Shown: positions 54,175-62,100 of the stretch, one piece after another
Position numbering within the stretch: position 1 is the stretch's first letter
How the letters are laid out: the number at the start of each line of letters is the position of its first letter
NCBI GenBank assembly: GCA_947166335.1
Contig: CAMVDS010000001.1
Coordinates: 50,041-114,040, forward strand
Reading direction: 5' to 3'
From: an uncultured Mollicutes bacterium
GTDB lineage: Bacteria; Bacillota_I; Bacilli_A; Acholeplasmatales; JAEDCM01
Length of the DNA: 64,000 nt
The notes under the pieces: model-generated
Told to the model about the DNA's origin: nothing
The model's input: the letters and a program-made list of their open reading frames with translations, nothing else
The model's database searches: none
Program-made: the position numbers and the translations under genes

Positions 54175-55572
54175 ATGGCGTTTGAAAACTTAAGCGACAG
54201 ATTACAAATGGCTTTACGTAGAGTAACTGGTCGTGGAAAGCTAAATGAAAAAGATATAGATGAAATGATGCGTGATGTAAGATTATCATTACTAGAAGCA
54301 GACGTTAACTATAGAGTAGTTAAAGAATTTACACAAAACGTAAAAGAACAAGCTTTAGGTGAAAAAATCTTACATGGATTAAATCCAGGACAACAAGTAG
54401 TTAAAATTGTTTTTGATGAATTAAAACGTATTATGGGTGATGATGCATCAGGAATCAATTTAAAGATGCAAGGTATGTCAGTCATTATGACAATGGGTCT
54501 ACAAGGTGCTGGTAAAACTACAGCAATTGGTAAGCTTGCTAACTATTTAAGAAAATATGAGAAGAAGAATCCAATGCTTATTGCGGCCGATATTTATAGA
54601 CCAGCTGCCGTAGATCAATTAGTACAAATTGGTAAGCAATTAAACGTATATGTATATCAAGAAGGTGTAAATAAAAAAGCTTGGGATATTGTAGCAAATG
54701 GTTTAACTTATGCTAAAGAGCATGGATATGATACAGTAATCATAGATACTGCAGGACGTCTTCATATTGATGAAGATATGATGGAAGAATTAGTTAAAGT
54801 TAAACAAGTGGCGAAACCAGATGAAGTATTATTAGTAGTAGATGCTATGACTGGTCAAGATGCTGTTAATGTTGCTAAGACATTCCATGATAAATTAAAT
54901 GCCACAGGTTGTATTTTAACTAAACTTGATGGTGATACTCGTGGTGGTGCAGCTCTATCTATTAGACATATTACTGGAGTACCTATTAAATTCATAGGTA
55001 CAGGTGAAAAATTGGATGCCCTAGATATTTTCCATCCTGATAGAATGGCTCAAAGAATTCTAGGAATGGGTGATACTTTAACATTAATTGAAAAAGTTAC
55101 TGAAAATATTGATGAAGATGAAGCAATGTCAATGGTAGAAAAATTAATGTCTAACAAGTATAACTATTATGACTTGTTAAAACAATTTAAAATGATAAAA
55201 AGAATAGGTTCATCTAAAATCTTAGGATTACTTCCAGGTATGAAACAAGTAAGAGAAGCAGCTAAGAATATGGATGATAAACAATTTGAATACATGGAAG
55301 CAATTATTGGTTCTATGACTGATGAAGAAAGAAAGAACCCTGATTTGATTGATAAATCATCTAAACGTAGAGAGCGTATTGCTAAAGGTAGTGGTAGAAG
55401 TGTTACAGAAGTAAATAATCTACGTAAAACTTTAGAACGTCAAAAGCAAGTAGCAAAACAAATGGCTGGTATGAGTGAAGAGGATATGAAAGCAATGCAA
55501 AGAAAGATGGAATCAGGAGGTATGCCAACACAAAATAGTGTTGCTCCAAAATCTGTTTATAAGAGAAAATAA
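54175..55572 (+). CDS. ffh: Signal recognition particle protein Ffh
   Basis: Binds signal sequences and 4.5S/scRNA and targets ribosomes to the membrane. 465 residues: N domain (LSDRLQMALRRVTGRGKLNE), G domain with GLQGAGKTTAIGKLA, DTAGR and TKLDGD, and the methionine-rich M domain from about 325 with the RNA-binding motif SSKRRERIAKGSGRSVTEVN. An AAGGGTGAT site lies before the ATG. Confidence 0.97.
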   Translation: MAFENLSDRLQMALRRVTGRGKLNEKDIDEMMRDVRLSLLEADVNYRVVKEFTQNVKEQALGEKILHGLNPGQQVVKIVFDELKRIMGDDASGINLKMQGMSVIMTMGLQGAGKTTAIGKLANYLRKYEKKNPMLIAADIYRPAAVDQLVQIGKQLNVYVYQEGVNKKAWDIVANGLTYAKEHGYDTVIIDTAGRLHIDEDMMEELVKVKQVAKPDEVLLVVDAMTGQDAVNVAKTFHDKLNATGCILTKLDGDTRGGAALSIRHITGVPIKFIGTGEKLDALDIFHPDRMAQRILGMGDTLTLIEKVTENIDEDEAMSMVEKLMSNKYNYYDLLKQFKMIKRIGSSKILGLLPGMKQVREAAKNMDDKQFEYMEAIIGSMTDEERKNPDLIDKSSKRRERIAKGSGRSVTEVNNLRKTLERQKQVAKQMAGMSEEDMKAMQRKMESGGMPTQNSVAPKSVYKRK

Positions 55573-55577
55573 AAAAT

Positions 55578-55609
55578 AGGGATAGAGTTTAATCTATCCC
55601 TTTGTTTTT
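55578..55609 (+). terminator. Terminator of the ftsY-ylxM-ffh operon
   Basis: AGGGATAGA and TCTATCCCT with a six-base loop, then TTGTTTTTG. Confidence 0.8.
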
Positions 55610-55629
55610 GTGCTTAACAATGCGTTATT

Positions 55630-56049
55630 TTACGCATCTTTTTTTATTATTTTTTTATCCAAAAATAGGAATATTGTTCCAAGTAATATAAATATTCCGG
55701 GTAGTATTAATCCTACATTTATACTACAATCTGTAGAACTTGGATTTGATAACATTCTTTGGAAGAATGATAATACACCAGAAGATAATCCTAAAATAAT
55801 TGTAATGTTTGATATTATTTTATTATCTTTATATAAAATGAATACTGATAAGATTATTGTAGCTATAAATAGAAGAAATACTAGAAATAGTCCTACAGAT
55901 AAAGAGTAAATATCTTTTCCAAATGTAAGTTGCAAGAAGTTATAATATAATTTATCTTCATCAACCTTTAAGCTTATTGAAGGTATTATAAATGATACAA
56001 ATCCTAATAAATAGAAGAAGCATGGAATATATTTAATTATTCTTTTCAT
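55630..56049 (-). CDS. Small four-helix membrane protein of unknown function
   Basis: 139 residues from the chosen start, with four predicted membrane segments (about 7-27, 50-74, 80-100, 115-133). There are no motifs I can assign. ATG 56049 (MKRIIKYIP) follows AGGAAGTGAT; the frame extends to 56067 with no site. It faces the ffh operon convergently and is followed on its own strand by no clear terminator. Confidence 0.7.
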   Translation of the reverse strand: MKRIIKYIPCFFYLLGFVSFIIPSISLKVDEDKLYYNFLQLTFGKDIYSLSVGLFLVFLLFIATIILSVFILYKDNKIISNITIILGLSSGVLSFFQRMLSNPSSTDCSINVGLILPGIFILLGTIFLFLDKKIIKKDA

Positions 56050-56108
56050 ACAATCACTTCCTAACATATTTATTTTAGCATATTTTAACGTTTTATTAAA
56101 TAATTAAT

Positions 56109-56143
56109 AAAAATACGAGTCCAAAGAAAGAACTCGTATTTTT
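56109..56143 (-). terminator. Terminator of the giant surface-protein gene
   Basis: On the minus strand, AAAAATACGAGT and ACTCGTATTTTT form a 12-pair stem with an 11-base loop just after the stop codon, with T in the final arm. Confidence 0.8.
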
Positions 56144-56146
56144 GTT

Positions 56147-59100
56147 TTAATTTAAATATCTTTCAATTATTTCAAGCAAATAATCAAATGTAAAGTATCC
56201 TTTTCCAAGGTATACCTTCATATATTTACCATTGAATAATTCAAATTGTTCTACTGTTACATATTCTGCTAGATCAGCATAAGTGAATAATCCATATGTA
56301 GCAATATCTTGAGCCATTGAATCACTATCATATTTATAGTTTCCATCAACTTTGAATACTGTATGGAAGTTAACTGTTGGTTCAACAGTCAAAATGTTAT
56401 TTGCAAATACTTGATAATCATATGCACTATCTACTTCATAATATGATACAACACGCTTTTCAACTTTTATATCTATGATTTTCTTAGAAATCAATATTCC
56501 ATTAGAAGAAGCAAGAATATTTCTTCCGATAAAACTAAATGCATTTGATGAATTAATTACAATGTAATCTTTTAAATCAGTATCAAATAAGCATTGTTTC
56601 CATACAATCTCAATCGTAGAACCATCATCAAGAGTAAAGATTATGACATCTACTAATTTATCAGTTGTCTTTTCAACAAACATAATTGGTCTAATTACAA
56701 ACTTGCCTTCTTCAAAACTCCATGTTTTTACTAAATCACCAATTTGAACATTTTCAATATTTTTTTGTGAACCATCAGCCATTGTAATTAGTGTTCCTTC
56801 AATTAAACATCCACCATTATCGCTTGATGCTGAGACGGTCGCATTATAATTTGCTGTTACAGTTGTATTTGTTGTTGAACTACCATTAGCGTTTAGATAA
56901 GTGAATTTTCTGTTATTGCTTTCTGTGTATGTTACGTTGAAATTTAAGCTTGTTCCAACAGGAACGACAAATGCACTATTACTATTTCCACTTCCACCTG
57001 TAAATGTAACAGTGTATGATGCATTTTCTAATGTACCTGGAGCAATGGTTACATATGTAGCAGTCTTTGTGTAGTATGGAACAATAATAATGTTAGATGT
57101 TGGTGTATAACTAGCACCAGCATTATATTCACCTACATAAGTTCCGTTTGAATTAAAGATTCTCCACTTGCTAAATCCGTATAAATCATATGCATATAAA
57201 GATGTATCTACACCATCAGTTGTTTGATAACTAGCCATTGCATTTGCAAGAGTAATAGAATCTCCATTATTGATTTGATAAGACTGGATTGAATCGATAA
57301 TTAATCCATCTTGGTCACGATAAACGATAGAATATAATACTGTAGACGAGAAATAACCATATAAATGAATAGTATTATCAACCATTAAATATTTGTAATA
57401 TTCAAAAGTAGAAGATGTAATATTTGGAGCATTAATTGAGAAATCATCATCTATGAACCAACCATAGAATGTCAAATCACCACAAGATGCAGGTAATAAT
57501 GTTACAGTATCTTCTAATGTGAAATATGTGACATTATTATTAATAATTTGCATTGTATCATCATAATCGTCTACTATGAATTCATTATATTCAATGTTGT
57601 ATATGATTGGTGTTAATTTAGCATATATATTAATGTCGTTGTTTATCACATATCCAAGTGCAGGTGTTGTGAATTGTTGATCAATAAACCATCCATTGAA
57701 TATATATCCATCTAAATCAACATTAAATAAATCAGACTCTTCAATTGCATAAGTATTTTCTACTGTATGAATAGTTGTTGCAGATGTCGATGAGCCATAA
57801 TTATAATTAACCACAAATGTATTAATGCTAGTATTTCTTGTAAATCCATATTCACCATTATGTTCAATAGAAGAATAAGCACCAGTTGCAGCATTTGACC
57901 AAGCAAATGCATCTCCACTTAATAGATAAATTTGAGCGTAAACTGTAGTGGTTGATCCGTCGCTAGCTGATGTTGCAATTGGAAGAGTTGCAGAAACATT
58001 ATTTAAATTAATACTTGCATATGGAGTAGATGTATATATTTTTCCTCCAATATTTCCTTTACATACTAGAGATCCATTTACTAGATAATATGGTAAGAAA
58101 TCACTATTTAGATTTCCGTTTGAATCAAATATATCAGAATGTCTTTCACGATATGAGAATGTATAATTGTAATTATAATTTTCTAAAGCCATAACTTTAA
58201 CATTAGAGTTAATTGTTAAAGAAGCTGCTTTTTCTATTATTAGTGATGATCCAGGTAGGAATTTATATGAGTTATTAGTCAATGTTCCATTACCTTCTGA
58301 AATCTTTATTGACATATATCCAATTGGAAGAGCTGTATCTGTATCTGTTGTTACTGTTGTAGTAATAAAAGATACTTTAATTGTAATTGAAATTGAATTG
58401 TCTTTAAAATCACCATGGATATCAATAATATCTCTTACGGAACAATTAGTATTTGAACTTAAATAGTTTGTATTTGTATTAATAACAGTAGTTGTTTCTT
58501 CAATTGATTTGATTATGTATCCTGATGATAACTCAAATAATCCTCCTACACCAATAAGTGTTGCGTTCTTAGGAACATATGTATCTGCCATATAAAGTTG
58601 TATATATCCTTTGTATGTAGAACCATGCATAATAACAGTCTTACATGATACGTTATGGAATGAATATACTTCAAATGGGAATATATTTTTACCATATAAT
58701 GAACTACCGTTCGAACCTCCTGGCCAATCGTATATCATGAATAAGTCATTTATTGATGCGCCAGAATTTGAATAAATAATACCAGTTCCTTTTAGATAAC
58801 CATAACTATATAAGACACAACCACTTTCTAGATTGATAGTTCCTTTGTTCATAACTACAGAATGGCCACCAACATTAACTGTATTTAGTCCTTGACCGCT
58901 ACCATAAATATCTCCACCAATATTAAATGCAATTGATAAAGATAGTGATACGTCTTCGTCAATTATAAGTAGTCCTTGAACTTTATTTGGAGATAAAACA
59001 GTTTTACTCTCTAATGTATATCCAGTAGTATCAGTACATTTTCTTGAATAAGGAAGAATTATCTTTCCACTTGATAGATTGTAATTGTTGTGTAGAGTAA

Positions 59101-62100
59101 TGTTTGAATTACTATATGTTAATTTAGGTCTAGTTATAGATACTTCATCTACTGTTTCTGTAATTGCATTTATAGTTACATCAGTTCCAAAGCAATCTGT
59201 TGTTATTGTACCATTATATCTACCATATATTCTCATCAACTTTCCTGATTGTGAATTAAATGCTTCAAATGCACTATCAATTGTTGAATAGAATTGATAA
59301 GTAGAAGTAGACATGTCTAAGTTTTGAGTAAATGCTATCGCTTGGCTAGAAGAAGTAATGATTGCTACTGGTTGAATACAGAACACATAGATTCTAATTG
59401 TTCCAGCAGTGCCATCAACTGTTGCATAGCATGCACATGAACCATCATTAGCATTTTTTGAAGTTCCTATAGCAAGGGATGCTACAACTAAACTCCAATC
59501 AAATGTATCAATTGGCGACATATAGAATAAATCATAAGTTGATGCATCAGTAACTCTCATTTGTCTATATAATGAGATATCATCACCATAAGTTAAACTA
59601 TCTATTGTCTTACTTGTAATAATTGGAGAACCAGTCTTTGCAGTAGAATATCCATCAGCATCAACATAATAAATGCTTGCTGTATAAGATATAACAACTA
59701 ATTCAACAAAGACATCATAATTAGCATCAATATAACTTAAGTCAACTAATTCATTTGTTGCTTTATCTACCCACTTTAATAAGTAGATGTGATCATCATA
59801 ACTATATGTCGGTGCTGTAACACTTCCATAAGTAGAAGTAGTTTCACTCTTTAATAATGTCGTTTTATCTGTATCATAGAATCTAACAGTAAACCCATTA
59901 TCAGTTAGTTTTGCATATACTTTGATAGTACCTGTTGAACCAGCTGGAATAGTAGTTATTGGGTTAGTTAAGGCACTATCAGTATACCAACCATTAAATG
60001 TATGGTTATAAACTGAATATGTTGGAAGAGTTATTGTATCTTCAATTGTATAACTCTTTGGATTTAAATCAGTAATTCTTTCAGAGCCATAATAATACAT
60101 AATTGAATATTGTAATGCACTCCATTTTGCATATACATCAAAGCTTTCACTCATAACTGATGGATCTACAGTTACAATTCTATTTGTAAATGAACTATCT
60201 AAATACCATCCAGCAAATGTATAAGCATTACCCTTAGTTGGGCTTAATAACTCAAATGGAGTAGTTTCAACTGTGTAATAACTAGGGTTAGAATCATTAT
60301 TTTCACCACCATTTAAGTGGTAAGTGATTGTTAATGAATCAGGTAATATTTCTTCATATTTAGCATATAATGTAATATCTCCAGTAGAACCACTAACTAT
60401 TTGAGTGACTTTATTTGTAAATGAATCTTCAGTATACCAACCTAAGAACTCAAAACTATCCTTAGATGCATTGCCTAAAATGATTGTATCTGAATGTACA
60501 TTATAACTTGTTGGGTTAGATGGATTGTTTGTTCCACCATCTAAAACATAAGTTATTGTATAAGTATTTAAAGTATATTTAGCTGTTAAACTTAAGTTTG
60601 TTGTAACTAAAGTAGTAAAATCATATAATGTTGAACTGCCTGTTAATGTCCAACCATTAGCTGTATATCCAACTTTTGGTGTAAGTGATAGGTTAGTAGC
60701 AGTACCATTTTTAGCAACATATAAAGTATTTAGTAATGTTGAACCATCATAGTATTCAACTGTTGCTTTAGTTGTAATTTCAACTGTTCCATTAACTATT
60801 TCATAATTAGTTGTATCAGTTGGAGTAAACGTATAACTATAAGATAATGTGCCTATTTCAAGGCTTTCTCTAGCATCACTATAAGATATTATGCCGTCTG
60901 TGTTATAAGTTCCATTAAATGTGATTGAAGAAGTAGTTTTATTAGTTGTAAAGAATGAACCTACACCTTCATCATAATTAACGCTAATTCCACTTGTTGT
61001 TGGAGTAGCCTTAGTAACTGTAAGAGTAGCAGTAATAGAATCTACATCATTATAGTTATCAGATTTATTTTCAAATGTAGCTGTTGCTAATGTTGAACCT
61101 ACATTTGTTAATTTATTATTTGTATAAGTTACTTCTAATGTTGACGGAAGAGTTCCATTAATTATTAATTCAAATTCTTCACCAGTATAAGTAACAGTCT
61201 TATCAACAAATAAATTAGCTGGTAAAGAATAATTTGCTTTTGAAATAATTATTGTTCCTGTTACTACACATGCTGTATAGTCCTCATTTTCAGAAACTTG
61301 AACTTTAATTGTATAAGTATTAGCATTAACAGGCTTTTGTGCACTACTATTTGGACCCCATATATATGTAATGTATGGAGTAGAACTACTATTTGTTTCA
61401 ATAATTGGATCAACTATATAATTTCCATCATATGTCTTTGATAATGCAGCTAAGTTAACAATTGTGATTGTTGTGATAGTTCTAATCTTAACTGTAAATG
61501 TTTCAGTTAAATCTTCATGGTTAGCTGCGCTTGCTTTATAATAATATGTTTTTGAATCAGTTGGATTCTTAACTTTTAATTCATCAACAGAAACCCAAGT
61601 TGCATTATCATTACTGAATAACCATGTGATTGTTGAACCATCAACTGTTGTTGCAGAGTATTCAACTGCAGCATTATGAGATTCATCATCAAAATCACCT
61701 GTATAACCAGTTACAGTTGCATCAGTAATAGAAGCAGGATTAATTGTAAGTGTTGCAGTTAATGAATCTTTTGTTGCAGTATAATTTGATTTATCATAAT
61801 CAAATGTAACTGTTATTTCATAAGTACCAGCATTAACTTTTCCATTATTTGTATAAGTAACATCAGTAATTAAACTTGGAATATTAGATGCTGTAATTGA
61901 ATGTTCATTACCATCATAAGTAACAGTTGAATCGTTAAATTCAACATTACTCATATCAATTATTGCTTTAGATATTGTAAATTGCTTTGTAATAATACCT
62001 TGAGCATAAGAAGAAGTTTCTGCTGTTACAACTTTAATAGTGTATGTTCCAGCATTTACTGGCTTTTCACTAGACCAGTTTTCACCATCAAGTGAATAAG

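Noticed and set aside
55610..55909. Plus-strand open frame opposite the small membrane protein
   Set aside because: No ribosome site, starts just after a terminator, and its composition is that of an antisense frame of the membrane protein, which has a good start and hydrophobic segments.
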